Below are positions 37,194 to 46,993 of a DNA stretch of 64,000 nucleotides, piece by piece. The DNA comes from Actinotalea caeni (lineage in GTDB: Bacteria; Actinomycetota; Actinomycetes; Actinomycetales; Beutenbergiaceae): assembly GCF_009733795.1 (NCBI RefSeq), contig NZ_WNXX01000005.1, positions 62,001 through 126,000 of the forward strand, in the 5' to 3' direction. Position numbers and translations under genes: made by a program. Every line of letters starts with the position of its first letter. Position 1 is the first letter of the stretch. The notes beneath the pieces are model-generated. The model did no database searches. It had not been told where the DNA came from and worked only from the letters and a program-made list of their open reading frames with translations.

Positions 37194-37796
37194 TCAGGAG
37201 CGGGCGACGACGCCGGTGCCCCCGAGCTCGCGCACCATCGGGGCGATGACGGCCGTCAGCGTCCGCACGACGTCGTCGAGCGAGCGGTCGCCGTCGAGCT
37301 GCAGGGTGGCGCCGTGCACGACCGCGTTGACCAGCTCCGCGACCTGCTCGGGTGCCGCGACGCCGACGTCGGCCAGGGCCCGCACGAGCGGCTCCTGGAT
37401 CTCGCGGTGCATCCGCGCCGCCTGCTCGTCGAGCAGCTCGCCCGGCTCCAGCGCGGCGAGCGCGCTGCCGACGGCGTGCGCACCCTCGGCCACCAGCTCG
37501 AGGTTCGCGACGGCGTACGCGAGCACCTGGTCCGCCGTCGAGCCGGCCGCGGCCATCGCCGAGGTCACACGCTCGGTCCAGCGCGGGAAGACGTCGCGCA
37601 CCATCGCCTGCAGCAGCTCCTGCCGCGAGCCGAAGTACTGGTAGACGCTGGTCCGCGCGAGCCCTGCGCGCGCCGCCACCTCCGCGAGCCCGGGCGCCTC
37701 ACCGGTCTCGACCAGCAGCGCGTGCGCGGCGTCGAGCAGGGCGCGCTCACGGGCGGCCCTGTGCTCGACCAGCGTCGGCTCGACGATGCGGGGCAT
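37194..37796 (-). CDS. TetR-family regulator upstream of the ABC/FtsX pair
   Basis: A 200-residue regulator. The helix-turn-helix is GLAEVAARAGLARTSVYQYF around residues 36-55. The rest is a helical ligand-binding domain with the segment ALEPGELLDEQAARMHREI. The ATG at 37796 lies six bases after TAGGGT, so a leaderless transcript is probable. The following permease and ATPase genes on the same strand suggest an efflux-type operon controlled by this repressor. Confidence 0.9.
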   Translation of the reverse strand: MPRIVEPTLVEHRAARERALLDAAHALLVETGEAPGLAEVAARAGLARTSVYQYFGSRQELLQAMVRDVFPRWTERVTSAMAAAGSTADQVLAYAVANLELVAEGAHAVGSALAALEPGELLDEQAARMHREIQEPLVRALADVGVAAPEQVAELVNAVVHGATLQLDGDRSLDDVVRTLTAVIAPMVRELGGTGVVARS

Positions 37797-37802
37797 GCTC
37801 CG

Positions 37803-37808
37803 ACCCTA
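37803..37808 (-). promoter_or_regulatory. -10 box for the TetR gene, leaderless type
   Basis: TAGGGT on the minus strand ends six bases before the ATG of the TetR gene. Confidence 0.4.
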
Positions 37809-37857
37809 CCGACGCGCCGTGCCGAGAACCTTGTCGCGACGGTGCAGGTGCGCGACG

Positions 37858-38679
37858 TCACACGAGGTCGTCACCGATCTCCACCTGCGTGAACAGCTCG
37901 GGTACGTGCGAGTCCCAGACGCCGTGCGGGCTCCACACCCAGCCGCCGGAGTCCTCCGCCGGGGGCGCGGCCCTGTAGGTGTTGAAGCGAGAGGCGTCGA
38001 TCCGCCAGACGTCGCCGGGACGGGGCGGCAGCGCGATGCCGTCGTGCCCGTGCGTGAGCACACCCAGCGACTGCCACGGCACGGCGATCTCGGCCGTCCA
38101 TCCGCGGTCGCGGTCGCTGCTGTCGTTCAGGGTGCCGTCGACGGCGACCGCCGCCCGCAGGCCCGGCAGGTCCCACCGGAAGAAGCCCTCGCGGCGACCG
38201 CGCGGGTGGTTCAGCCCGACGCCGTCGAAGGGCTGGTGTCCCTCGGTGCCGGGTGCGAGCCCCGGCAGCGCGTCGAAGCCGGAGGCGCGGTAGGCGTCGG
38301 ACCACACGAACAGCGCCTCGTAGATCGTGCCGAGCGCGTTGATCTCGAGCTCGTAGTAGGCGTCCGGGCCCGCGACGAACAGCTCGACGTCGTTGTCGTT
38401 GTAGACGAGGTCGTCGCGCTCGGTGACCCGCGCCTCGACGAACGGCTCCTCGACCCAGAAGCCGACGTAGAGGTGCTCGGCGTCCCACAGCACCGCCACC
38501 TCGGTGCCGTGCACGGTCTCGGTGCCGTGCACCATGTCCCGGAACCGGGGTGAGCGCGGTGCTCGCTGCCACGCCGGCTCGTCGAGCCGGCCGTCGACCG
38601 TGATCGGCTCGGCGACCCGCAGGGCGCGCCAGCGCTCGACCTTCTCCTCCGGCCACGGGAACGGCCAGCTCCGCGTCAT
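37858..38679 (-). CDS. CBM9-like carbohydrate-binding domain protein
   Basis: A 273-residue protein made of one CBM9-like/DOMON-type beta-sandwich. The family features are ITVDGRLDEPAWQRA at residues 26-40, the pattern VAVLWDAEHLYVGFWVEEP, the acidic NDNDVELFV, and the C-terminal DASRFNTYR. No signal peptide or membrane segment is visible, so it is probably cytoplasmic, unlike most CBM9 proteins of secreted xylanases. The ligand and role are unknown. TACTGT six bases before the ATG suggests its own leaderless transcript. Confidence 0.82.
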   Translation of the reverse strand: MTRSWPFPWPEEKVERWRALRVAEPITVDGRLDEPAWQRAPRSPRFRDMVHGTETVHGTEVAVLWDAEHLYVGFWVEEPFVEARVTERDDLVYNDNDVELFVAGPDAYYELEINALGTIYEALFVWSDAYRASGFDALPGLAPGTEGHQPFDGVGLNHPRGRREGFFRWDLPGLRAAVAVDGTLNDSSDRDRGWTAEIAVPWQSLGVLTHGHDGIALPPRPGDVWRIDASRFNTYRAAPPAEDSGGWVWSPHGVWDSHVPELFTQVEIGDDLV

Positions 38680-38685
38680 GGCCGG

Positions 38686-38691
38686 ACAGTA
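38686..38691 (-). promoter_or_regulatory. -10 box for the CBM9-like gene, leaderless type
   Basis: TACTGT on the minus strand ends six bases before the ATG. Confidence 0.4.
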
Positions 38692-38754
38692 GCGGGACCG
38701 ACGGCGTGCGCGACGCCGCCGCTCACGGCGCGGCCGCCGTTCGCACCGGGGGGC

Positions 38755-41700
38755 TCAGCCGGCCAGGTGCGCCCACCGGGGGGCCAGCCGGTCCCACGGG
38801 CCGACCTCGGCGACCTCGCCGTCGACCAGCACGACCACCCGGTCGGCGCGGGCCAGCGCCGCGCGCTTCGAGGTGGCCCCGACCACGGTGGTGCCGCGCT
38901 CGCGCAGAGCGCTCCACAGCTCGATCTCGGTGGCCGCGTCGAGCGCGCTCGACACGTCGTCGGCCAGCAGCAGCTCGGCCTCGGTCGCGAGCGCGCGGGC
39001 CAGCGCCAGCCGCTGCACCTGGCCGCCCGAGAGGCGGACGCCGCGGTGCCCCACGAGCGCGTGCGGCCCACCGGCCTCCTCGACGTCCTGGGTCAGCCGA
39101 GCACCGCGCAGCGGGCCCTCCAGCGCGCGGGGGTGGTCGAGCGTGATGTTCTCGGCGAACGTGCCCGACAGCACGCGCGGCACCTGGGCCACGTGCGCGA
39201 CCTGCGCGGGCCGCAGGAACGCCTGCGCGTCCTCGACGTCGCTGCCGTTCCACCGCACCTCGCCGGTGTGCTCCACGAGACCCGCCAGGGCCGACAGCAG
39301 CGAGGACTTGCCCGAGCCCACCTGGCCGAGCAGCAGCACCAGCTCGCCGCGGCGGATCTCGAGGTCGACGCCGAGCACGCCGATCGTGCCGTCGTCGTGC
39401 ACCGCGCTGACGCCGCGCAGCTCCAGCCGTTGCAGCGGTTCGCGGCGCGCCGGCGGCGGCGCGGGTGCCCGGCCCGTGACGAGGTCGACACCGGTCACGG
39501 GCGCGACGAGGTCGACACCGCCCGCGAACCGCGCGGTCGCGACCTGCCACGACCGGGTGCCCGGGGCCTCGGTGACGACCGCGCCCGCCACGATCCCGAA
39601 CCACGCGAAGCCCGTGACCGCGTTGGCCACCAGCAGCGTCGTCGCGAGGTCCCAGCGGCCCAGCAGCAGCATCCCCCACGACACGACGACACCCGCGGAC
39701 AGCGTGACCACCGGCACGGCGTCGAGGACCGCCTGCACCCGGTGCTCGAAGATCGCCGCACGCACGCGGCCGGAGTCCACCTCGCCGAGATGACGCCGGA
39801 CGTCGGGCGTGCGGGCCGCCAGCTTGACGGTGCGGGCGGCGTCGAGCGCCGAGACCAGCGCTCGTCCGAAGCGGGCGCGCGCGGCCGAGGACCGTGTCGC
39901 CGACCGGCCCGCGATCGGTCGTCCGATCGCCGAGGCCGCCGCCGAGACCAGCATGACCGCGAGGAGGACGGCACCGGCCGTCCAGGTGCCGCTGATGAGC
40001 GCGGTCACCGCGACGACGAGCAGCCCGTTGACGAAGTCGACCCAGCGGTCGGCGTAGCGCACGAACCGGTCCGCGTCCATCGCCCGGGCGACGACCTCGC
40101 CGGGTGGCGTGGCGGGCAGCCGGTGCTGCCTGGTCTGCCCGTGCATGACGCGCATCCGGATGCGCAGCAGCACCTCCACCCACCAGCGCGGGTACAGCCC
40201 GATCGCGCGCGAGATCAGCAACGGCTGCGTGAGCAGCAGCACCGCGAGCGCGGCCACGAGCCCGATCGGCACCACACCGGCCTGCACCTGCTCGACCGTG
40301 CGGCCCCACAGGAAACCGCTCACGGCGCCCTGCGCGGCGACCAGGCTCGCCAGCAGGAACAGCAGCGCGGCGAACAGCCCCCACCGGGGGCGGACGAGCA
40401 GCGCACGCAGGATGCCGCGCGCGAGGCCGAGCCCGGTGCCCGGCTCCGGCACCGCCGGCGGCGGACCGGTGCGTCGGCGACCGCCGACGGCCTCGGCCGC
40501 CGGTGCCTCGGTCGCCGGAGGTGCGGCTCCGGTCTCGGCAGCCGTCGTCGCGTCCGTGGCCCGCTCCTGCGCGGGCTCGGTGCGCGCGAGCGTGTCGTCG
40601 TAGTCCTCGTCGTCGAGCGAGCCGTCGCTCGCGGCGGCGTCGAGCAGCGCACGGAACGGTCCGGGCGTGCGCGCGAGCGCCGCCCGGGCTCCGTGCTGCA
40701 CGACGCGCCCGTGGTCGAGGACGGCGACGAGGCCGGCGCGCTCGATCGTGCCGAGCCGGTGCGCGATCAGCACCCCGGTGCGGCCGCGCAGCAGCCGCTC
40801 CGACGCGGCGACGACGCGCGCCTCGGTGAGCGGGTCCATGCGGGCGGTCGCCTCGTCGAGGACGACCAGCTGCACGTCACGGACGAGCAGGCGCGCGAAC
40901 GCGACCAGCTGCTCCTCGCCGGCCGAGAGCGTGGTGCCGCCAGGCCCGAGCAGGGTGTCCAGGCCGTCGGGCATCCCCGCGACCCACTCCCCCAGCCCCA
41001 GCTCCTCGACGGCCGCCTCGACCCGTGCCCGCGGCACGTCGGCGAACAGCGCGATGTTCTCGGCGAGCGTGCCCGCGAGGATCTCGGTGCGCTGCGTGAC
41101 GACGCCGATCGCGCGCCGCAGCTCCTGCAGGTCGAGGTCGCGCACGTCGGCACCGCCCAGCAGCACCATGCCACGCCCCGGCTCGACCGCGCGCGAGAGC
41201 AGCGAGGCGAGCGTCGACTTGCCGGAGCCGGTGCGCCCCACGAGCGCGATCGTCTCCCCCGCCGGCACGTGCAGGCTGACGTCGCGCAGCGCGAACGCGC
41301 CCTCCTCGTAGGCGAAGGTGAGGTCGCGCAGCTCGACGTCGAGCGGGCCGTCCGGCACCGGGTCGCCGCCCTCGGGCTCCGGCTCGACCGCGAGCATCTG
41401 GCGCAGCCGCATGACCGCGCCCAGGCCCTCCTGGATGTCCGGGAGGTGGTGCACGAGGTTGTCGATCTGCCCGATGAACATCGCGGTCACCAGGAACAGC
41501 GTCACGAGCTGCTGCACCGACAGCCCGCCGCCCGCGGCGAGCACGGCGCTGACGACGGCGGTGGCCGCGAGCAGCGCGTAGGTGAGCAGGCCGGCGCGGC
41601 GCAGCAGCCGCTCCTCGACCTGCACCACGCGGCGGAACTTCTCGTGCACGAGCGCGGAGAGCTGCGCGAGGCGGCGCACGGCGAACGGCTGCCCCAGGCT

Positions 41701-42384
41701 GGTGCGGAGGTCGTTGCGCGCGGCGACCGCCTCCTCGAAGGCGGCGGCGTGGTCGGTCCACGCCATCTCCTCGACGACCTTGCGGCGAGCGATCTCGGCG
41801 AGCATGCGACGGGTCGTGGCCCACACGAGGACGCCCAGCACCGGGAACAGCACCCACGCGGGCCACCAGGTCAGCCCGGCCAGCACCCACATCGGGACCG
41901 TCGCCACGAGCGTGCGGCCGGCACCCCACAGCTGTCGCCGCACGAGCGTGCCGACGGCGTGCGTGTCGTCGTCGACGCGGTCGAGGATCTCGCCGACCGC
42001 CTGCTCGGAGAGCACCGCGAGCGGCTGCCGGAGCGCGGCGCTCAGCAGGTCGCTGCGCAGCCGGCCCTCGGCACGGTCGACGACGCCCGCCCAGATCACC
42101 TGCCCGAGCCCGTCGAGCGCGGCACCGCCGACGACGCACAGCGCGAGCAGCACGAGCCCCGCCGTGGTCGGGTCCTCGGCGAGCCGACCGGCCGCCGCGG
42201 TGCCGAGCACCTGCCCGATCGCGCCTGCGGTCAGCGCCAGCAGCGCCGCGAGTGCGGCAGGCCGACGCAGCCGGCGCCAGTCGACAGCGCGCGACGGGTC
42301 GGGGGCACGCCGGGCGGGCCGCGGTGCCGCCTCGGGGCGGCTCGCGGCCTCGGTGGTCTCGGTGGTCTCGGGAGCGGTGATCAT
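38755..42384 (-). CDS. Fused asymmetric ABC exporter (two TMD-NBD halves in one chain)
   Basis: A 1209-residue polypeptide holding two complete half-transporters. Half 1 has a six-helix membrane domain (about 40-320) and a nucleotide-binding domain with Walker A GRTGSGKSTL near 386, signature LSAGEEQ, Walker B VVLDEAT and H-loop IAHR. A charged Thr/Ala/Glu linker follows (about 570-640). Half 2 has membrane helices (about 660-900), Walker A GQVGSGKSSL near 1025, signature LSGGQVQ, Walker B LLADDVS and GATSKR where the H-loop His is expected. The changes affect one composite ATP site only, so a single hydrolytic site is predicted. The substrate is unknown. The ATG at 42384 follows TAGCGT by ten bases. 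Confidence 0.92.
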   Translation of the reverse strand: MITAPETTETTEAASRPEAAPRPARRAPDPSRAVDWRRLRRPAALAALLALTAGAIGQVLGTAAAGRLAEDPTTAGLVLLALCVVGGAALDGLGQVIWAGVVDRAEGRLRSDLLSAALRQPLAVLSEQAVGEILDRVDDDTHAVGTLVRRQLWGAGRTLVATVPMWVLAGLTWWPAWVLFPVLGVLVWATTRRMLAEIARRKVVEEMAWTDHAAAFEEAVAARNDLRTSLGQPFAVRRLAQLSALVHEKFRRVVQVEERLLRRAGLLTYALLAATAVVSAVLAAGGGLSVQQLVTLFLVTAMFIGQIDNLVHHLPDIQEGLGAVMRLRQMLAVEPEPEGGDPVPDGPLDVELRDLTFAYEEGAFALRDVSLHVPAGETIALVGRTGSGKSTLASLLSRAVEPGRGMVLLGGADVRDLDLQELRRAIGVVTQRTEILAGTLAENIALFADVPRARVEAAVEELGLGEWVAGMPDGLDTLLGPGGTTLSAGEEQLVAFARLLVRDVQLVVLDEATARMDPLTEARVVAASERLLRGRTGVLIAHRLGTIERAGLVAVLDHGRVVQHGARAALARTPGPFRALLDAAASDGSLDDEDYDDTLARTEPAQERATDATTAAETGAAPPATEAPAAEAVGGRRRTGPPPAVPEPGTGLGLARGILRALLVRPRWGLFAALLFLLASLVAAQGAVSGFLWGRTVEQVQAGVVPIGLVAALAVLLLTQPLLISRAIGLYPRWWVEVLLRIRMRVMHGQTRQHRLPATPPGEVVARAMDADRFVRYADRWVDFVNGLLVVAVTALISGTWTAGAVLLAVMLVSAAASAIGRPIAGRSATRSSAARARFGRALVSALDAARTVKLAARTPDVRRHLGEVDSGRVRAAIFEHRVQAVLDAVPVVTLSAGVVVSWGMLLLGRWDLATTLLVANAVTGFAWFGIVAGAVVTEAPGTRSWQVATARFAGGVDLVAPVTGVDLVTGRAPAPPPARREPLQRLELRGVSAVHDDGTIGVLGVDLEIRRGELVLLLGQVGSGKSSLLSALAGLVEHTGEVRWNGSDVEDAQAFLRPAQVAHVAQVPRVLSGTFAENITLDHPRALEGPLRGARLTQDVEEAGGPHALVGHRGVRLSGGQVQRLALARALATEAELLLADDVSSALDAATEIELWSALRERGTTVVGATSKRAALARADRVVVLVDGEVAEVGPWDRLAPRWAHLAG

Positions 42385-42488
42385 GCCGCCGACGACGCTA
42401 CGACCGACCACCGACGTCGCCCGACACATTTTCGGCCGCCCCGCCGTGGGGGTGACAAACGTCTCCCCCGGGCGGCGTGCCACGTCTC

Positions 42489-43943
42489 TCAGTCGAGGTG
42501 CGCCAGGCGCGGCCAGAGCGTGTCCCACGGCTCGAGCGGGTCGTGGCACACCGCGACCGGCACCCCTTGCTCCTCGTTGTCGACACCGAGCCCGTTGTCG
42601 AGGCGGTCGCGGACCTCGCAGCGCTCGAAGAAGCGCTGCGTCCAGCCGTACTGGCCGCCGACGACCACGACGACGTCGGCGGCCGGCGGCGGCGCGGTGA
42701 GCGCGGCGAGCGCGTTGTGCCCGCTGACGACCGGCACGCCACCGCTGCCGTACCGGTCGAGCGCGCCCGCCTCGCCGTAGTTGCTCGCGATCACGACGTC
42801 GGCGCCGGCGTCGACGGCGACGTCGCGCACCTGCTCGGCGTAGCGCTCCCAGCCGACCTGGTCGGCGGCGAGCTGGTTGACCTCGGGCACCGGTGTGCCG
42901 CCGAGTCGCTCCAGCGGCACCAGCGGCAGCGCGACGACCGCCGCCACCACCCCGTCGAGCGCGACCGCAGCGATCGCGAGGCCCCGCCGCACCCGGCCGC
43001 GCGCCGCCCACTCCGCGACCGGCACGGAGCCGACGCCGTGCAGCACGAGCAGCAGCCCGAGCGGGTAGTAGGGCTGGGTGCCCATGACGACGGTCAGCAC
43101 CACGAGCAGCCCCAGCGCCACCGGGAGGAACCGCAGCTCTCGCCACGCCGGCCGGCGCAGCAGCGCGACCACGCCCGCGCCCCAGACCGGCACCAGCAGC
43201 GGCCCCAGCAGCAGCGCGAGGAACGGCAGCACGAGCACCCGGACCTCGTCGGCGTTGGTCTCGCCGAGCGCCTGGCCCATCCGCAGCTGCGGCCACCCCT
43301 CGAGAGCCTGGTAGAGCAGGCTCGGCGATCCCACGACGAGCACCGCCAGCACCCCCGCCCACGGCCAGGGCGAGCGCAGCACGTGTCGCGGCCCCACCAG
43401 GAGGATCGCCACCCCGAGCGACGCCAGCAGCGCGAGCACCAGCAGCTTGTTGGCGAGCGCGAGCCCGGCGACGGCGCCGGCGGCGAGCCACCAGGCCGGT
43501 GAGCGGCGCACGGCCCGCACGACGCACAGCACGACGACTGGCCACAGCAGCATGTCGAGCGACGCCGTCAGCAGCACGTGGCCGAACGCGAGCGGGAACA
43601 CCCCGAACCCGGCGCCCCATGCCGCGATCCCCTGCGCGGCCGCCCCGCCGCCGAGCTCGCGCGCGACCAGCGCGACGACGACGACCGTCAGGCACGCGGC
43701 CACGACCGCCGGCAGCCGCAGCGCCCACGGCTCGTCGACGACGGCCGCGAGGGACCGCGCCAGCAGCGGCGTCAACGGCGGCTGGTCGAGGTGGCCCCAC
43801 GCGGGCGGCAGCATCCGGAAGTACAGCTCGTCACGGTGGTAGCCGTAGCCACCGGCGGTGCCTGCGAGCAGCAGCGCGAGGGCACCGGCCGCGCCGAGCA
43901 CGCGGCCACGAGCCAGCGGTGGGAGCGCCTGCGCCACGCGCAC
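42489..43943 (-). CDS. PMT/ArnT-type membrane glycosyltransferase
   Basis: A 484-residue protein with about ten membrane helices and the first-loop signature YGYHRDELYFRMLPPAWGHL near residue 31. It contains the acidic residues of GT-C family 39 enzymes (HRDEL) and LDQPPLTPLLA. Such enzymes use polyprenyl-phosphate sugars, so the substrate pool depends on carriers like the UppS product. The C-terminal 110 residues are soluble and external. The GTG at 43943 was chosen as the last in-frame start before the hydrophobic region without clashing with rsmE; GTG at 43937 is also possible. The acceptor is unknown. Confidence 0.88.
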   Translation of the reverse strand: MRVAQALPPLARGRVLGAAGALALLLAGTAGGYGYHRDELYFRMLPPAWGHLDQPPLTPLLARSLAAVVDEPWALRLPAVVAACLTVVVVALVARELGGGAAAQGIAAWGAGFGVFPLAFGHVLLTASLDMLLWPVVVLCVVRAVRRSPAWWLAAGAVAGLALANKLLVLALLASLGVAILLVGPRHVLRSPWPWAGVLAVLVVGSPSLLYQALEGWPQLRMGQALGETNADEVRVLVLPFLALLLGPLLVPVWGAGVVALLRRPAWRELRFLPVALGLLVVLTVVMGTQPYYPLGLLLVLHGVGSVPVAEWAARGRVRRGLAIAAVALDGVVAAVVALPLVPLERLGGTPVPEVNQLAADQVGWERYAEQVRDVAVDAGADVVIASNYGEAGALDRYGSGGVPVVSGHNALAALTAPPPAADVVVVVGGQYGWTQRFFERCEVRDRLDNGLGVDNEEQGVPVAVCHDPLEPWDTLWPRLAHLD

Positions 43944-43977
43944 AGGGTGGCAGAGTCGCGCCCCGCCGGGCCAGGGG

Positions 43978-44739
43978 TCAGCCCCAGCGGCCGGTGCGCG
44001 CGGCGAGCACCGCGAGCGCCGCGGGCCCCGCCGTCGAGCTCCGCAGCACGTGCGGGCCCAGCAGCACCGGCGCACCGCCGACTGCCGCCAACGCCTCGAC
44101 CTCGGCGTCGCTCAGGCCCCCCTCGGGCCCGACCACGACGACGATCTCGGGCACGCCCTCGACCGGCACCTGCACGAGCGGCGCGGCAGCGACCTCGTGC
44201 AGCACGAGCACGAGCGCACCGCGACCGGTCGCCTCGGCCACGACGTCGACCAGCGCCTGGCCACGCACGAACGGCAGCAGCTCCGGCAGCCAGGACCGGC
44301 GGGCGACCTTCGTCGCCGCGTGCACGATCGCGCGCCAGCGCTGCTCGCCCTTGGCGGCCTTGTCGCCGCGCCACTGGACCACCGACCGCTCGGACTGCCA
44401 CGGACGCACGGCGTCGACGCCGAGCTCGGTGGCGGCCTCGACGGCCATCTCGTCGCGGTCGCCCTTGGCGAGCGCCTGCACGAGCACGAGCCGCGGCGAG
44501 GCCGGCGGCTCGGACGTCACCGCCGTGACCTCGATCTCGACGGCGGCCGGTCCCGAGCCGGGCGCGACCTCGCCCACCAGCCGGGTCCCCACGCCGTCGA
44601 CCACCTCGATCGGCTCCCCCGCCCGCAGCCGCTGCACCGACACGGCGTGCCGCGCCTCCGGGCCGGTGAGGGTCCACCGCCCGCCCGCGGCGACGCCGTC
44701 GAGCGCGCCCGGGTCGACGACGAAGACCGGCGCCGTCAT
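43978..44739 (-). CDS. rsmE: 16S rRNA m3U1498 methyltransferase
   Basis: A 253-residue SPOUT-class methyltransferase that modifies U1498 of 16S rRNA using S-adenosylmethionine. The N-terminal PUA-like part contains LTGPEARHAVSVQRL. The catalytic trefoil knot is marked by VVVVGPEGGLSDAEVEAL and LLGPHVLRSSTAGPAAL. It follows dnaJ by ten bases, the standard hrcA-dnaJ-rsmE order of actinobacteria. Confidence 0.95.
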   Translation of the reverse strand: MTAPVFVVDPGALDGVAAGGRWTLTGPEARHAVSVQRLRAGEPIEVVDGVGTRLVGEVAPGSGPAAVEIEVTAVTSEPPASPRLVLVQALAKGDRDEMAVEAATELGVDAVRPWQSERSVVQWRGDKAAKGEQRWRAIVHAATKVARRSWLPELLPFVRGQALVDVVAEATGRGALVLVLHEVAAAPLVQVPVEGVPEIVVVVGPEGGLSDAEVEALAAVGGAPVLLGPHVLRSSTAGPAALAVLAARTGRWG

Positions 44740-44749
44740 GCCCCGGCGC

Positions 44750-45868
44750 TCAGCGACCCGCGAAGGTGTCCCGCAGCTTGCGGAACACCGAGCCCTTGAC
44801 CGGTACCTGCCGCGCCTCCGGGCGCTCCTCGCCACGCTCGACGGCGAGCTCGCGCAGCAGCCGCTCCTGCTCGGGGGTGAGCCGGGTCGGCACGGTCACC
44901 TTGATGTGCACGTGCAGGTCGCCGCGCCCCGAGCTCTGCAGGTGCCCGATGCCGAGGCCGCGCAGCGTCACGACGTCGCCGTGCTGGGTGCCCGGCCGGA
45001 CGTCGACCTCCTGGACGCCGTCGAGCGTCTCGATCGTCAGCACGGTGCCGAGCGCCGCCGCCGTCATCGGGAGCTCGACCTCGCAGTGGAGGTCGTCGCC
45101 GCGGCGGGTGAGCAGGCCGTGCTTCTTCTCGCGGACCTCGACGTAGAGGTCGCCCGCGGGGCCGCCGCCGGGGCCGACCTCGCCCTGCCCGCTCAGCTTG
45201 ATGCGGGTGCCGGAGTCGACGCCCGCCGGGATGTTGACCGTGATCGTGCGGCGCGTGCGCACCCGACCCTCGCCCGAGCACTCGGGGCACGGGTCGGGGA
45301 TGACCGAGCCGAAGCCGCCGCAGGCGGCGCAGGGGGCGGTCGTCATGACGTTGCCGAGGAACGAGCGGGCGACGCGCTGCACCGAGCCGCGGCCCTGGCA
45401 CTCGACGCACGTCACCGGGCCGGTGCCGGGCCGGCAGCAGGTGCCGTGGCAGACCGTGCAGAGCACCGCGGTGTCGACGACGACCTCGCGGGTCGCGCCG
45501 AACGCGGCCTCCGCGAGCGTGACGTCGATGCGGATGAGCGCGTCCTGGCCGCGGCGCACGCGCGAGGCCGGCCCGCGCGACGCACCGCCGCCAGCGGCGG
45601 CCTGGAAGAACGTCTCGAAGATGTCGCTGAACCCGAACCCGGCGCCGGCACCGGACATCCCGGGCATGCCGCCACCGAGGTCGTACATGCGGCGCTTCTC
45701 GGGGTTCGAGAGGACCTCGTGGGCCTCCGTCACCTCCTTGAAGCGGTCGCCCGCCTCGGGGCCGGCGACGTCGGGGTGGAGCTGACGCGCCAGCTTGCGG
45801 TACGCCCGCTTGATCTCGTCGGGTGTGGCGTCGCGTGAGACGCCGAGCACCTCGTAGTAGTCCGTCAC
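44750..45868 (-). CDS. dnaJ: Chaperone DnaJ (type I)
   Basis: A 372-residue Hsp40 co-chaperone. The J domain with HPD is at residues 31-33, a Gly/Phe-rich stretch follows, and a zinc domain has four Cys-x-x-Cys modules: CTVC, CVEC, CAAC and CPEC. The first module reads CTVCHGTCC, while the usual spacing ends CxGxG, so a Gly is replaced by Cys. The C-terminal substrate domains follow. It is the DnaJ2 copy that in actinobacteria follows hrcA. GTG start. Control by HrcA through the CIRCE element upstream of hrcA is expected. Confidence 0.96.
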   Translation of the reverse strand: MTDYYEVLGVSRDATPDEIKRAYRKLARQLHPDVAGPEAGDRFKEVTEAHEVLSNPEKRRMYDLGGGMPGMSGAGAGFGFSDIFETFFQAAAGGGASRGPASRVRRGQDALIRIDVTLAEAAFGATREVVVDTAVLCTVCHGTCCRPGTGPVTCVECQGRGSVQRVARSFLGNVMTTAPCAACGGFGSVIPDPCPECSGEGRVRTRRTITVNIPAGVDSGTRIKLSGQGEVGPGGGPAGDLYVEVREKKHGLLTRRGDDLHCEVELPMTAAALGTVLTIETLDGVQEVDVRPGTQHGDVVTLRGLGIGHLQSSGRGDLHVHIKVTVPTRLTPEQERLLRELAVERGEERPEARQVPVKGSVFRKLRDTFAGR

Positions 45869-45904
45869 GCTTCTCGTCTCGTCCGTTCCTGCGGTCGTCG
45901 GGCG

Positions 45905-46933
45905 TCAGGACGCCAGGATCTTCGACAGGTACCGCGCCACCGCGCGCACCGCCGCCATCGTCGAGGGGTAGTCCATCCGGGTGGGTCCCACGATGCCCAC
46001 CTGACCGAACCCGGCACCGACGCCCGATGTTCCGTAGGCGCCCGCGACGACCGCGGTCTCGCTCAGTCCCTCCGTGTGGGTCTCGTGGCCGATGCGCACG
46101 GCCAGCGGCGACTCCTCGGCCATCTCGCTGAGCAGCCGCAGCAGCACCACCTGCTGCTCCAGCGCCTCCAGCACCGGCGTGATCGTGCGGGTGAAGTCGA
46201 CGTCGGCGCGCGCGAGGTTGGCCGTGCCAGCCATCACGATACGCTCGCCGACCTCCTCCGACATCGTGTCGACGACCACATCGATCACCGCGTCCACGAG
46301 CTCGGCGTCCTCGTGCGGGAAGGCCCCGACGACCTCGCGCAGCGCGGTGACCAGCTCGGGCATCCGCCGCCCCACGCCCGCGGCGTTGAGCCGGGCACGC
46401 AGCTCGGCGAGCGTGGCGCCGTCGAGCTCCTCCTGGGAGATCTCGACCGTGCGCTGCTCGACACGGCCGGTGTCGGTGATGATGACGACCATCAGCCGGT
46501 GGGTGGCCGCGGGCACGAGCTCGACGTGCAGCAGCGCCGAGCGTCGTAGCGAGGGGTACTGCACGATCGCCACCTGCTGCGTGAGCTGGGCGAGCAACCG
46601 CACGGTGCGCTCGAGCACGTCGTCGAGGTCGACGGCGCCCTCGAGCAGCTCGGAGATCGCGCGCCGCTCGGCGCCGGAGAGCGGCTTGACGACGTTGATC
46701 TGGTCGACGAACTCGCGGTAGCCCTTGTCGGTGGGGATGCGCCCGGCCGAGGTGTGCGGCTGCGTGATGTAGCCGGCCTCCTCCAGCGCCGCCATGTCGT
46801 TGCGGATCGTGGCGGGCGAGACCCCGAGGTCGTACCGCTCCACGAGCGTGCGGGAGCCGACGGGCTCGCGGCTGCGGACGTAGTCCTGCACGATCGCGCG
46901 CAGCACGTCGATCTGCCTGTGTCGACGTTCCAT
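45905..46933 (-). CDS. hrcA: Heat-inducible transcription repressor HrcA
   Basis: A 342-residue repressor of class I heat-shock genes that binds CIRCE. The N-terminal winged helix has RDVLRA-like start RQIDVLRAIVQDYV and recognition part GVSPATIRNDMAALEEAGYI. The GAF-like dimerisation region follows, ending in the conserved GPTRMDYPSTMAAVRAVA. A CIRCE operator lies 36-60 bases upstream of the ATG, so the gene represses itself and dnaJ. Confidence 0.97.
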   Translation of the reverse strand: MERRHRQIDVLRAIVQDYVRSREPVGSRTLVERYDLGVSPATIRNDMAALEEAGYITQPHTSAGRIPTDKGYREFVDQINVVKPLSGAERRAISELLEGAVDLDDVLERTVRLLAQLTQQVAIVQYPSLRRSALLHVELVPAATHRLMVVIITDTGRVEQRTVEISQEELDGATLAELRARLNAAGVGRRMPELVTALREVVGAFPHEDAELVDAVIDVVVDTMSEEVGERIVMAGTANLARADVDFTRTITPVLEALEQQVVLLRLLSEMAEESPLAVRIGHETHTEGLSETAVVAGAYGTSGVGAGFGQVGIVGPTRMDYPSTMAAVRAVARYLSKILAS

Positions 46934-46968
46934 CGGACCCCCTCTCCACGCTGCTCGTCCCGACCGGG

Positions 46969-46993
46969 TGGCACTCGCCTGCCTCGAGTGCCA
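46969..46993. promoter_or_regulatory. CIRCE operator upstream of hrcA
   Basis: The minus strand reads TGGCACTC, nine bases, GAGTGCCA: an eight-base-arm inverted repeat that matches the CIRCE consensus (GCACTC-N9-GAGTGC core). A -10-like TAGAAT (plus-strand 46994-46999) lies directly beside it, so HrcA binding would block polymerase. Confidence 0.9.
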
